Assembly (NCBI RefSeq): GCF_024519455.1
Contig: NZ_JALJRY010000010.1
Span: 186,001-250,000, forward strand
Direction: 5' to 3'
Length of the DNA: 64,000 nt
Source: Streptomyces sp. STR69
Lineage (GTDB): Bacteria > Actinomycetota > Actinomycetes > Streptomycetales > Streptomycetaceae
Shown here: piece after piece, positions 1 to 7,697 of the stretch
Layout: each line of letters opens with the position of its first letter
Numbering within the stretch: position 1 is the stretch's first letter
The notes under the pieces: model-generated
Told to the model about the DNA's origin: nothing
Seen by the model: only the letters and a program-made list of their open reading frames with translations
Database searches by the model: none
Made by a program: the position numbers and the translations under genes

Positions 1-614
1 TCGCGAGTGATGTCGTGCCGCCCGAAGATCACCCGGCGCCGCAGGTCGGGGCGGAAACCGAACACCGCGCCGTTCTGCTCGAAGTACTTCTCGCGCAGCT
101 CCGCGGGGATGGCCTCCAGGGACTTCTCCGGGTACTGGCCCGACCGGGCCTGCCGCAGCGCTTCCTCGTCGATGTCCGTGGCGTAGATCTTGACGCGGCG
201 CAGACACTCCTCCAGGCCGAGCGCCTCCGCGAACATGACAGCCAGGGAGTACGCCTCCTCGCCGCTGGAACAGCCCGCGCTCCAGACCCTGATCTCCTGG
301 TCGGGTGCGACGTCCGCGAGCATTTCGGGGACCACTTCCCGCTGCAGGAAGGTCCAGGCGTCCGGATCGCGGAAGAACGACGTGACGTTGATCAGGATCG
401 TGTTGAAGAGGGCGTCGAACTCGTCCGAGCTGGTTTCGAGGAGATCCTGGTAGTCGGTGTAGGTGTGGACACCCACGTCGTTCATCCGCTTGTTGATGCG
501 CCGGCCCAGGGTGGAGCGTTTGTAGCCCGTGAAGTCGAAGCCGCGAGCGTCCCTGATGAAGACGAGCAGCTCCTCCAGTGCCTCGTCGGTGGCGGCGTTC
601 TGAGATTCGCTCAT
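1..614 (-). CDS. cheR: CheR-type protein-glutamate methyltransferase (C-terminus outside window)
   Basis: SAM-dependent methyltransferase of the CheR family, which methylates glutamates on receptor-like proteins. Reading leftward from ATG 614, the product has the helical N-terminal CheR domain (RRINKRM near residues 30-36) and the linking NVTSFFRDP motif near residue 75. The Rossmann SAM site follows (IRVWSAGCSSGEEAYSLA) and then the acidic YATDIDEEAL segment. The frame is still open at base 1, so the C-terminus is missing. Its ATG shares one base with the stop of the upstream cheB gene (TGATG), so the two are translationally coupled. Streptomyces lacks flagellar chemotaxis, so a role in stress or sensory signalling, suggested by the STAS gene nearby, is inference. 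Confidence 0.9.
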   Translation of the reverse strand, partial: MSESQNAATDEALEELLVFIRDARGFDFTGYKRSTLGRRINKRMNDVGVHTYTDYQDLLETSSDEFDALFNTILINVTSFFRDPDAWTFLQREVVPEMLADVAPDQEIRVWSAGCSSGEEAYSLAVMFAEALGLEECLRRVKIYATDIDEEALRQARSGQYPEKSLEAIPAELREKYFEQNGAVFGFRPDLRRRVIFGRHDITR

Positions 615-1213
615 CACTGCTTCTCGGCCTCGACGAGTCCGCGGACGACCGTGGCGATCTCCGCGAGGGGAAGGACGTAGTCCGCCGCTCCCGTGTCCAC
701 CGCCGCCTGGGGCATCCCCTTGAACTCCGCCGACAGCGGATCCTCGACGATCACCGTGCCCCCGCGCGACTTGACGGCGTCCACTCCCATCGCGCCGTCG
801 CTGCCGGTCCCGGTGAGCACACAGGCGATGGCCCGCGGTCCGTAGGCCCCGGCGACCGATTCGAAGAGGAGGTCGGCGGATGGACGTACGAAGTGGACGA
901 GCTTGGTGTTGGACAGCGTCATCACGCCGTCGGAGTCGATGAGGAGATGCCGGTCGGGAGGGGCGATGTACACGGTGCCGGGCAGCGCGCGCTCCTCGGC
1001 CTCCGCGAGCTTGACCGGAAGGTCGGTGCGGCGGGAGAGGACGTCGGCGATCACCGTCCGGTGCCGCGGGTCGAGGTGCTGAACCACCAGCACCGGTACC
1101 GGGAGATCAGGGTCCAGCATCCCGAGAAGGACGATCAGCCCGTGGATGCCGCCGGCAGATGACGCGACAGCGACGATCGCGTAGGGGTCCTCCTGGGACT
1201 GATCAGCTGTCAC
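614..1213 (-). CDS. cheB: CheB-type methylesterase, stand-alone domain
   Basis: CheB methylesterase/deamidase catalytic domain (199 aa) without the usual N-terminal receiver. The serine motif is AVASSAGG near residues 14-21. The second signature VVQHLDPRHRT is near residue 43, and the C-terminal catalytic-Asp region TGTGSDGAMGVDAVK is near residue 135. It removes methyl groups placed by CheR, whose gene follows with a one-base overlap. The GTG start at 1213 has no Shine-Dalgarno, but TAGGCT (a good -10) ends 6 bases upstream, so the message may be leaderless. Lack of a receiver domain means activation by phosphorelay is not encoded here; such stand-alone CheB/CheR pairs usually work with hybrid kinases. 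Confidence 0.9.
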   Translation of the reverse strand: MTADQSQEDPYAIVAVASSAGGIHGLIVLLGMLDPDLPVPVLVVQHLDPRHRTVIADVLSRRTDLPVKLAEAEERALPGTVYIAPPDRHLLIDSDGVMTLSNTKLVHFVRPSADLLFESVAGAYGPRAIACVLTGTGSDGAMGVDAVKSRGGTVIVEDPLSAEFKGMPQAAVDTGAADYVLPLAEIATVVRGLVEAEKQ

Positions 1214-1550
1214 ACGGCGAGCCTAGCGGAGGAGCCACCAGGTGGCGGGGCGGTGAGGGGGTCGGCGGACGGACGGGACGAGGGCTCCCGTCCCTTTTCT
1301 TTCAGCCGCGCCGGAGGCCTGTGCATATATGCGAGAAAGGCGCGCGCGTTCAACGTCAAGACCTCATCCCGAATATCACTCCAACGGGGCATCATGCTCC
1401 ATGAAGAAGGGCATATGCACGTATTTATGATCCGCCCCCGACCTAGGATTCCCTTGTTTCGTCACCCCTGCTCCCGGTGGCCGTGGACCCCTGTCGTCAT
1501 CCGCCCCGGAACCGGTGCGGACAGCCCGCTGAATTCACGGTGATGTCTCC
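1214..1550. other. Intergenic region between cheB and the STAS gene
   Basis: No convincing ORF. It should hold the cheB promoter (TAGGCT on the minus strand, 1225-1220) and the promoter of the STAS gene. Two AT-rich palindromes stand out in GC-rich DNA: GCATATATGC at 1323-1332 and GCATATGC at 1411-1418. Each sits in a GTGCATAT context, in opposite orientation, about 90 bp apart. They could be binding sites, but nothing in the window identifies a regulator. Confidence 0.4.
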
Positions 1551-1922
1551 ATGCCCCGGGAAACCCTTCCGCCGAATCGATACGTCCGCGTCTACCGGAC
1601 ACCAGGGCGCACAGTCGTCGAACTCCACGGCGCGATCGACATCGCCGCCGTCCTTCACCTCGCTCCGGAACTCGACGCGGTGACGGACGGCCCGAACCCC
1701 TCGGTGGTGATCGACCTGACCCCGGTCGAGTTCCTGGACTGCTCCGGGCTGAGGCTGTTGTGCCGTGCTCGGCTGCGCGTCGAGGAACGGGACGGACAAC
1801 TGACGCTCGTCTGCCCCCAGCCCATGATCCGCAAGATGCTGCGGATCACGGGCCTCCTCCGGTTCTTCACCCTGTCGGCCACCCTGGACGAGGCGCTCGG
1901 CCGCCACGCGTCCGCGAGCTGA
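1551..1922 (+). CDS. STAS-domain anti-sigma factor antagonist
   Basis: Single STAS domain protein (123 aa) of the SpoIIAA/RsbV type, which binds an anti-sigma kinase when unphosphorylated and so frees a sigma factor. The family core is present: VVELHGAIDIAA near residues 21-32 and VVIDLTPVEFLDCSGLRLL near residues 51-69. The phosphorylatable serine lies in the DCSG motif. It ends 17 bp before the end of the convergent oxidase gene. No RsbW-like kinase gene is in the window, so its partner is elsewhere. An upstream in-frame start is possible, but this ATG begins the domain at the usual distance. Confidence 0.88.
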   Translation: MPRETLPPNRYVRVYRTPGRTVVELHGAIDIAAVLHLAPELDAVTDGPNPSVVIDLTPVEFLDCSGLRLLCRARLRVEERDGQLTLVCPQPMIRKMLRITGLLRFFTLSATLDEALGRHASAS

Positions 1923-1939
1923 CGCACCCTTCCTGCGGG

Positions 1940-3550
1940 TCAGAAGACGCGCCCGAGGTCCTGCCGCACGATCGTCCGCATGCTGTGCTCGGCGAGTGCG
2001 GCGATCGTCATGGACGGGTTGCAGGCGCCAGTGGAGCCGGGGATGCGGGCGCCGTCCAGGACGTAGAGGCCCTGGTGGCCGAGGACGCGGCCGGTGAGGT
2101 CGACGGCGTCTCCGAACGGGACGCCGCCCAAGGAGTGCCAGGTGGAGGGGGCTTGGGCGTTGGTGTCGATCATGATGCCGCCGCCCGCCGTGGCGATGTC
2201 CTGCATCTTGGCCGCGATCAGTGCCTGGAGTTCGGCGTCGGCGTCGGTGGGCCAGGTGAGGACGGCGTCGTCGGTGTCGGCGTCGTAGGCCCAGGTGCCC
2301 GCGCCGTCGACGATGCCGAAGCCGACGACGGTGAGGGCCGTGATGCCCGGCTGCTGGATGGGTGATCCGGCGTGGACGACGGTGAGCGGGATGCTGCTGT
2401 TCGGGTCGCGTCCGCCGACGCAGGCGGGTCCGCCCTGCTGGGTGCCGGCGTCGCCGGACGGGTTGATCCAGGCCCAGATCCGGTCGCCGTTGTTGCCCCA
2501 CTTGGTGCCGATGGCATCGGGCAGGTCCGGAATCAGGTTCTTGGCACGGGACTTGACCAGGAGGCGGGTGGTGCCGGGCGAACCGGCGTTGAGGAACACG
2601 GCGTCCGCGGTGATCCGGATCTTTTCCTGGACCGCCCCGCCGGTGTCGATGCGGTCGACGGACAGCACCCACTTCTTGTTGGCGTCCATCGCGAGGTCGC
2701 GGACGACGTGCAGTGGCGCCACCTGCACCAGCCCGGTGGACTCGGCCTGCGCGAGATAGGTGACGTCGATGGAGTGCTTGCCGCCGTTGTCGACGCCGAA
2801 CGCGATGTCGCTGGTGGTGTACGTCGGGTCGTACAGACCCTCCAACTCGCCCCGGACATAGGCCCAGTCGATGGGCAGCGGCACCTTGAACGGGGTCAGA
2901 CCGGCCCTCGGTGCGATGTCCTGGAAGAGGCGGGACGACTTGTAGGGGTCGGAGGCGAGGACGTCGTAGGGGACGGTGGAGATGCCCAGCATCCGCGAAA
3001 CCGTGGGGTAGGCCCACAGGTTGAGGTCGTCGTAGAGGGCGGCGGCCTGGGGGATGGAGGTGGCGAAGTCCGCCTTCGTCGGCTGCAGGGTCATGCCGTG
3101 GTACATGATCGAGCCGCCGCCGACGGCCGCCCCGCACATCGCCGTCATGCCGTCTCCTACGACGGCTTCGAGCACGCCCGTGTACGGCGTCCAGGTCTTG
3201 TCGACACCACCGACGATGGCGTGGTCGGTGAGCCAGGCGGAGCGGTTGTCCATGTTGGCGAAGCGGCAGAACGTGGTCGAGTCGGGGCCGGTCCGCCAGC
3301 GCAGTCCGCGTTCCAGGACCAGGGTGGAGACTCCGGCCTGGGCCAGCCGTAACGCGGTGACGCCGCCGCCGAAACCGGTGCCGACGACGACGGCCCGTTC
3401 GCGAAGTTCCGTGACAGCGGCGGGAGTTGAGGCTGCGGCGGCCCTGGTCTGTCCGGCACCTGCCAGGGCGACCGCGCCGAGTGCGGTCGCGCCGAGCAGT
3501 CCGCGGCGGCTGAGGGCGGGGGTGGGGTGGGGGGAGGTGTGCTCGTGCAT
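1940..3550 (-). CDS. Tat-exported GMC sterol (cholesterol) oxidase
   Basis: FAD-dependent oxidoreductase (536 aa) of the GMC/cholesterol-oxidase group, which oxidises 3-beta-hydroxysterols to 3-ketosteroids with release of hydrogen peroxide. The N-terminus carries a Tat signal (SRRGLLG, residues 14-20) followed by a hydrophobic stretch. The FAD Rossmann motif VVGTGFGGG is at residues 55-63. The C-terminal GMC signatures are present: TWHSLGG with the catalytic His, then IPGSTGACNPSMTIAALAE holding the catalytic Asn region. Start ATG 3550 gives a normal signal peptide. The upstream neighbour on the same strand is a secreted lipase, and a shared role in attacking sterol esters or membranes is inference. 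Substrate is not proven; other alicyclic alcohols are possible. Confidence 0.85.
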   Translation of the reverse strand: MHEHTSPHPTPALSRRGLLGATALGAVALAGAGQTRAAAASTPAAVTELRERAVVVGTGFGGGVTALRLAQAGVSTLVLERGLRWRTGPDSTTFCRFANMDNRSAWLTDHAIVGGVDKTWTPYTGVLEAVVGDGMTAMCGAAVGGGSIMYHGMTLQPTKADFATSIPQAAALYDDLNLWAYPTVSRMLGISTVPYDVLASDPYKSSRLFQDIAPRAGLTPFKVPLPIDWAYVRGELEGLYDPTYTTSDIAFGVDNGGKHSIDVTYLAQAESTGLVQVAPLHVVRDLAMDANKKWVLSVDRIDTGGAVQEKIRITADAVFLNAGSPGTTRLLVKSRAKNLIPDLPDAIGTKWGNNGDRIWAWINPSGDAGTQQGGPACVGGRDPNSSIPLTVVHAGSPIQQPGITALTVVGFGIVDGAGTWAYDADTDDAVLTWPTDADAELQALIAAKMQDIATAGGGIMIDTNAQAPSTWHSLGGVPFGDAVDLTGRVLGHQGLYVLDGARIPGSTGACNPSMTIAALAEHSMRTIVRQDLGRVF

Positions 3551-3592
3551 GGGGGGACTCCGGCAAGCCGTAGGGGAGTGCGGGTCGCCGGG

Positions 3593-3623
3593 AGCGTAGC
3601 GTGAATGAGCATGACACTGTCAA
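3593..3623 (-). promoter_or_regulatory. Promoter of the sterol oxidase gene with overlapping palindrome
   Basis: On the minus strand a consensus TTGACA (-35, 3623-3618) is followed after 19 bases by TACGCT (-10, 3598-3593), about 45 bp before the ATG. A perfect palindrome TGACA-C-TGTCA (3612-3622) overlaps the -35 hexamer, which is where a repressor would block RNA polymerase. The regulator is unknown. Confidence 0.55.
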
Positions 3624-3728
3624 TAACCGGAAATGTAATTCTCGTATGGGGGAGGTGAGTTACCGCCGAGGGGGGCCACGCACCGCACCCACCCGGCCCC
3701 CGTCGGCGAGGTCCCTGTTCATCCGGTC

Positions 3729-5066
3729 TCAGAGCTGTACCGGCATGGTCCAGCAGTTGGAGGTGGCCGGCCTGCCGGAGAGGCGGTCGGTGAGCCAGGA
3801 GATGGCGTCGCTCTGGTCGGTGAGCAGGGGTGCGAAGTGGTTGAGGAGCGCGCTGCCGACACTGGGCAGGACGACGGGCTTGTACGTGACGTCGGCGCCC
3901 TTCGCGCACCAGTCGAGGGCGAGTTGGCGGGCCTGGGCGTGCGGGACGAGGTTGTCGCTGACGCCGGTCGCGAGGCGGACGGGCCCCGACGGTTTCAGCG
4001 TGCCGATGCGCTGCTCGTCGACGAAGGCCTGGAAGGCGGGGGTTGCCGCGATGATGCTGCTGAGGGACTGGCCGTCCGTGGTCCAACTGGTGCTCTTCGT
4101 ATAGGCGTAGCCGAGCAGTGCGTCGCCCACGCACATGGTCGACAGGTCGGTGAGCGCGGCCTTCCCCGCGTCGTTGAGGTGTGCCTCCGCGAGGGGCTTC
4201 AGGGCCGGGTCGGACTGGAGGAAGCCGTTGAGCGACCAGCCCAGCGCACCGGCGAGTTCGCTGCCGTCGATGGCCTTGGTGACCGAGGTCAGGTCGGCGG
4301 GCGGGGCTCCGGCGTAGGTTCCGGACAGGGTGACGTCGGGGGCGTAGGAGGACTGGAGCTCGGCGGCTGCGGCGGTCGCCCCGCCGCCCTGGCTGTAGCC
4401 GTAGAGCCCGACCGGTGAGGCGGCGGTGACCGAGGTTCCGGCGAGCGAACGGGCGGCGCGTACGGCGTCCAGCACCGCGTGCGCCTCGTCGATCCGGTTG
4501 ACGTAGGTGTGCAGCCGGTCCGTGGCGCCGAGTCCCACATAGTCGGTGACGACGACGGCGACACCCTCGGCGAGCAGGCGGTAGATGGAGAGGTCCTCGT
4601 AACCGACCGAAACCGTCTGGCTGTTGAAGACGAGGGGATGCTCCAGGCCCATCGACGCGGAGCACTGGTCGCCCTGTCCCACGGTGCCGGGGGCGACCGC
4701 GACCAGGGGGCGCGGGCCGGTGCCGGACCAGTCGGCGGAGGGTTCGATGTAGGCGCCGGTGACGGCGACGGGCTGACCGTTGGAGTCGGTGGACTTGTAC
4801 ATCAGCCGGGTCGCGGTGCCCGGGAGCGGGCCGTCGAGGCCGGGGAGGCTCAGGGCGAGGGGGAGGGGCTCGCTGCGGACGAGGGCGCCGTTCGCGGCGG
4901 GCAGGGTGGCGGGCGGGTTGTAGAACGCGGGGATCGTGACACCTCTGGACACGATCTCGTCCGAGGCGGTGGCGGCGGTCGCGGTCGCGATGACGAGGGC
5001 CTGGGCCCCGAGGCAGGCGACGACGGTGAACGCGGCGCCGAGCAGGCGCCGTTGGCGTGCGGGCAT
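3729..5066 (-). CDS. Secreted lipase (secretory LIP family)
   Basis: Exported serine hydrolase (445 aa) of the secretory lipase family that cleaves triacylglycerols or esters. It has a Sec-type signal peptide ending near residue 35 (IATATAATA). The nucleophile elbow is GYSQGGGA with Ser225, and the likely Asp371 (GVSDNLVP) and His410 (LLNHFAP) complete the triad. Two cysteines (C135, C312) could form a disulfide outside the cell. Start ATG 5066 has an aGGAGg-like site a few bases upstream. It lies upstream of the sterol oxidase on the same strand with a 178-bp gap, so the two may be separately transcribed. The 184-bp region in front holds two direct repeats that look like operators. Confidence 0.88.
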   Translation of the reverse strand: MPARQRRLLGAAFTVVACLGAQALVIATATAATASDEIVSRGVTIPAFYNPPATLPAANGALVRSEPLPLALSLPGLDGPLPGTATRLMYKSTDSNGQPVAVTGAYIEPSADWSGTGPRPLVAVAPGTVGQGDQCSASMGLEHPLVFNSQTVSVGYEDLSIYRLLAEGVAVVVTDYVGLGATDRLHTYVNRIDEAHAVLDAVRAARSLAGTSVTAASPVGLYGYSQGGGATAAAAELQSSYAPDVTLSGTYAGAPPADLTSVTKAIDGSELAGALGWSLNGFLQSDPALKPLAEAHLNDAGKAALTDLSTMCVGDALLGYAYTKSTSWTTDGQSLSSIIAATPAFQAFVDEQRIGTLKPSGPVRLATGVSDNLVPHAQARQLALDWCAKGADVTYKPVVLPSVGSALLNHFAPLLTDQSDAISWLTDRLSGRPATSNCWTMPVQL

Positions 5067-5172
5067 GGCGAACCTCCTGTGGAGCGGCCGTCAGGAAGCG
5101 GCGGCGCGGTGGCGCACACACGCGTCCCACGTGTGTGCGCCGGTGCCGCCGGAAAGTGGTTCGCCTGGAACT

Positions 5173-5214
5173 TACCTGCGGGTAAGTTACTCGTGATACC
5201 TGTCGGTAGGTTAC
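5173..5214. promoter_or_regulatory. Tandem 18-bp repeats upstream of the lipase gene
   Basis: Two direct copies of an 18-mer lie at 5173-5190 and 5197-5214, with 15 of 18 bases identical and starts 24 bp apart. The first contains the inverted arms CTTACC/GGTAAG (5171-5186), as expected for a TetR-type operator. They sit about 110-150 bp upstream of the lipase ATG. A TTGACA on the minus strand lies farther upstream near 5234-5239. The nearby TetR gene at 6039 has a different palindrome at its own promoter, so another regulator probably reads these repeats. Confidence 0.5.
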
Positions 5215-5250
5215 GTTTCGGTAATGTGACTGACTGTCAAGTCGCGGCGA

Positions 5251-5970
5251 TCAGTTCGGGGCGATCCGTTCGAGTCGGTCGGCGACGGCTTCCGGTTCGC
5301 TGACCATCAGGTCGTGGCCGGTGTCGATGTCCCACAACCGCCCGGCCGCGCGCGCCGGTTCGAGGTCCGCCGGATCGCGGAAGGGCAGGGTCGAGGTGCA
5401 GACGATCTGCGACTGCGGCAGTGCGCGTACCGCCGCCTCGTCGTTCAGTCGCAGCGGCTGCTCGAAGCACTTCCAGGGATGGGGCGTGATCTTCGGCGCC
5501 AGCCAGGCGATGTCGTCAGGATCGGCCAACCCGTAGTGGGGCATGGGCCCTTCACCCGGGAAATTCACCAGCTCCACTCCGTCTACCACCCGCCCGGTCG
5601 CCCGGGAGGCGGCCATCAACTCCGGTGCCACATCGGCGAGGGACTGCCCGTTCGCCGGGTTGGCCGCGTCCAGGTAGACGAGGTGGCCGACGCGGTCCAG
5701 GGCGCGGTCGGCGGCACCGGTGATCACCATCCCGCCGTAGCTGTGCCCGACGAGAATGGCGTCGAACAGCCCCTCGTAGCGCAGGAGTTGGGTGATATCG
5801 GTGATGTGCGTGTCGAGATCGACACCGGGCCCGAGCAGATGCGCCCGCTCACCGAGCCCGGTCAGTGTCGGGGCGTACACCTCATGACCGTTCGCGCGCA
5901 GGATCCGCGCGACGCGCTGATAGCACCATCCACCGTGACTGCCGCCGTGCACGAGAACGTACGTGGCCAT
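5251..5970 (-). CDS. Alpha/beta hydrolase, small cytoplasmic esterase type
   Basis: Alpha/beta-hydrolase (239 aa) of the group that includes plant hydroxynitrile lyases, methyl-salicylate esterases and bacterial EstC-type enzymes. It begins with VLVHGGSHGGWCY (oxyanion HGG at 8-10). The nucleophile elbow is GHSYGG with Ser77, and the catalytic His lies in DIDTGHDLM near residue 220. No signal peptide is present, so it should be cytoplasmic. It is divergent from a TetR gene, and a 22-bp palindrome lies between the two starts. The simplest reading is that the TetR protein represses this enzyme and itself. The substrate cannot be named from sequence. Confidence 0.85.
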   Translation of the reverse strand: MATYVLVHGGSHGGWCYQRVARILRANGHEVYAPTLTGLGERAHLLGPGVDLDTHITDITQLLRYEGLFDAILVGHSYGGMVITGAADRALDRVGHLVYLDAANPANGQSLADVAPELMAASRATGRVVDGVELVNFPGEGPMPHYGLADPDDIAWLAPKITPHPWKCFEQPLRLNDEAAVRALPQSQIVCTSTLPFRDPADLEPARAAGRLWDIDTGHDLMVSEPEAVADRLERIAPN

Positions 5971-5984
5971 GCGGGCCTCCTGTC

Positions 5985-6006
5985 TTACCCGACAACTGTC
6001 GGATAA
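5985..6006. promoter_or_regulatory. TetR operator between hydrolase and TetR genes
   Basis: A 22-bp inverted repeat: the inner arms CCGACA/TGTCGG flank AC, and outer TTA/TAA extend it with one mismatched pair. It lies 15 bp from the hydrolase ATG and 32 bp from the tetR ATG, so one bound dimer could block both divergent promoters. This arrangement is typical of TetR autoregulation. Confidence 0.75.
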
Positions 6007-6038
6007 CCATCAGGTGTTGGAGAGAATACTGTTGCCGC

Positions 6039-6641
6039 ATGCCAGCGCAACCCCCTGAACGCCCCGGCCTCCCCGACCCCCGCGTCCGCCGCTCCCGCGC
6101 CGCCCTCGAAGCCGCCCTGCGCGAACTGGTCACCGAGCGGGACCTGCGCCAGATATCCGTCGCCGACCTCACCAAGCGGGCCGGCGTCAACCGCTCGACG
6201 TTCTACGAGCACTACGCCGACGTCCACGATCTGGCGGTCGCCGCGTGCACCGCGACGTACGACGAGTTGGTGGCCACGGCCCCCATCCCGCACGGCCGAT
6301 TCGCCCCGGACGGCGGCCCGTTGCCGAACCCTCTCCCCGCTCTCTTCACCCATGTCGCCGAACACGCCCCCCTCTACCGGGCCCTCCTCTGCGACGAGGG
6401 CAGCGCCCGAATGATCAACCACCTGCTCCACCGCATCACCCTCGCGGCCCGCATCAGCCGGGGCCTGCCCACCGACACCGACATCACCGACCCGGTCTCC
6501 GCCTTCCTCGCGGGCGCGGTCCTGGGCGCGGTCATCGACTGGCTGCGGCGGGACTGCGCGGGGACGGCGGAGGAGATCGGGGCGGCGGTGTGGCCTTATG
6601 CGGTGGCTTGTGCGGAGGTCTCGGACATCCCCCCGACCTGA
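6039..6641 (+). CDS. TetR/AcrR-family transcriptional repressor
   Basis: One-component regulator (200 aa) with an N-terminal TetR helix-turn-helix (ISVADLTKRAGVNRSTFYEHY near residues 36-56) and a helical C-terminal ligand and dimer domain. Translation is taken from ATG 6039 because it gives the usual 10-20 residues before the HTH; earlier in-frame starts would read through the operator. An AATACT at 6025-6030 could serve as a -10 very close to the start. It is divergent from the alpha/beta hydrolase at 5251-5970 and shares the 22-bp palindrome with it, so the hydrolase is its probable target. The ligand is unknown. Confidence 0.88.
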   Translation: MPAQPPERPGLPDPRVRRSRAALEAALRELVTERDLRQISVADLTKRAGVNRSTFYEHYADVHDLAVAACTATYDELVATAPIPHGRFAPDGGPLPNPLPALFTHVAEHAPLYRALLCDEGSARMINHLLHRITLAARISRGLPTDTDITDPVSAFLAGAVLGAVIDWLRRDCAGTAEEIGAAVWPYAVACAEVSDIPPT

Positions 6642-6683
6642 CCAACTCCCGGGTGCGGCCTGGGGTGTTGCGGCCCTGCCTCG

Positions 6684-6718
6684 TGGCATGTACTTTCCAT
6701 CGTGGAAAGTACATGCCA
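6684..6718. promoter_or_regulatory. Perfect 16-bp-arm inverted repeat upstream of membrane/wHTH operon
   Basis: Arms at 6684-6699 and 6703-6718 are exact reverse complements separated by TCG, with core ACTTTCCA/TGGAAAGT. The element ends 16 bp before the start of the membrane-protein gene, on top of or just after its promoter. A perfect palindrome of this length in front of an operon that ends with a winged-helix regulator points to autoregulation. It lacks a T-tract, so it is not a convincing terminator. Confidence 0.75.
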
Positions 6719-6734
6719 TGCGATGGAGGTTGTC

Positions 6735-7202
6735 ATGAACGACGGCTCGCGGGATCTGGAGCAGCTTCAGCAGCAACGGACGGCGTTGGCCCAGCGGTTG
6801 AGGCTTCCGTGGTGGTATCTGGCGGCGACCGCGGTGGTGATGGCTGTGTTGCTGGGCCTGCCGTTCCTGCAGCCGCGGTACGTTTCCGACGGGGCGGGCC
6901 AGGTCACATCGCTGGTGTTGATCATGATCCAGTTCGGCCTGAGCCGCCTTCTGGAAAACACGACCGGTGTGAAGTACCGGGGCCGGAACATGTCCTACCC
7001 GTCGGCCCGGCCCGTCATGTGGGTTACGTGCGCGGTGGCAGCGGCATCCGTCGCGGGCGAGGGCGTGTTCCTCAGAGGAGGGGATACCGTGCTCGCCGTC
7101 GCGGTGGTGGTCGTCACGGTGGCGGCGGTGGTCGGCATTCTGCTGTGGCAGAACGCGGCGATCCGTCACGACATCCGGCAAGGGCGAGCGGTTTCGCGAT
7201 GA
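6735..7202 (+). CDS. Small four-helix membrane protein
   Basis: Unrecognised integral membrane protein (155 aa) with four predicted membrane helices: near residues 25-45, 55-70, 88-106 and 113-133. An N-terminal soluble segment is rich in Gln and Leu (LEQLQQQRTALAQRL) and could form a short coiled coil. ATG 6735 is preferred over upstream frame starts because GGAGG lies 5 bases before it and the longer version would begin inside the palindrome. Its stop overlaps the next start (ATGA), so it is coupled to the winged-helix regulator. The pair may form a membrane-linked sensing unit, which is inference. Confidence 0.75.
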   Translation: MNDGSRDLEQLQQQRTALAQRLRLPWWYLAATAVVMAVLLGLPFLQPRYVSDGAGQVTSLVLIMIQFGLSRLLENTTGVKYRGRNMSYPSARPVMWVTCAVAAASVAGEGVFLRGGDTVLAVAVVVVTVAAVVGILLWQNAAIRHDIRQGRAVSR

Positions 7203-7543
7203 CCGGACGTGAAGGGCGCGGGCGACTGGACGAGATCATCCATCCGGTGACCCGGCTGTCGATCTGCGGACTGCTCGCCGCCGGTCCCGAGTGGGTGGAG
7301 TTCTCCGTCGTGCGGGACACCGTGGGGGTGAGCGATTCGGTGCTGTCCAAGCAGTCCCGGATCCTGGAGGACGCCGGCTACCTCGAAGTTCGCAAAGGGG
7401 CGATCGGGCGACGTCCACGAACATGGTTCCGGCTCACGGGCGAGGGCCGCACCGCGTTCACCGAGCACCTCACCTGGCTGCAGAACGCCGCTCGACTCGC
7501 CGCCGACAAGGCACCGGCCGACGACGGCGACCCGGAGAACTGA
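7199..7543 (+). CDS. Winged-helix transcriptional regulator (MarR-like, HTH_34 type)
   Basis: Small DNA-binding protein (114 aa) consisting of one winged helix. It contains HPVTRLSICGLLAAG, then a recognition region VGVSDSVLSKQSRILEDAGYL near residues 42-62, then a basic wing GRRPRTWFRLT. This matches the stand-alone winged-helix family (PF13601-like) often found beside small membrane proteins in actinomycetes. It overlaps the upstream membrane gene by ATGA and has no separate promoter. The long perfect inverted repeat at 6684-6718 is the obvious candidate site. No ligand domain is visible. Confidence 0.85.
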   Translation: MTGREGRGRLDEIIHPVTRLSICGLLAAGPEWVEFSVVRDTVGVSDSVLSKQSRILEDAGYLEVRKGAIGRRPRTWFRLTGEGRTAFTEHLTWLQNAARLAADKAPADDGDPEN

Positions 7544-7697
7544 GGGGGGCCAGGAGGACTTCGTCGACGGAGTGAAGGCGTTTTACGAACGAGCGAGCCC
7601 GGGAATCCGCCCGGCAGAAGGCTGCCGCCCGACCGGGCAACACGAAGACGTGGACACGCGGCCCTTGTTTTCAGCAGCAGCTGCGGAATGCCACGTC
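7544..7697. other. Intergenic spacer with no supported gene
   Basis: Convergent spacer between the winged-helix gene and an unknown gene. A short open stretch (7551-7590) reads like the tail of a protein but has neither start nor domain support. No clear terminator hairpin was seen. Confidence 0.3.

Noticed and set aside
1497..3623. A 708-codon minus-strand frame across the sterol oxidase
   Set aside because: It is a shadow of the GMC oxidase in another frame, with an Arg/His/Pro-rich translation lacking any family motif.
6702..6734. Upstream start for the small membrane protein (beginning MESTCHAM)
   Set aside because: It would start inside the palindrome, while ATG 6735 has a clear GGAGG.
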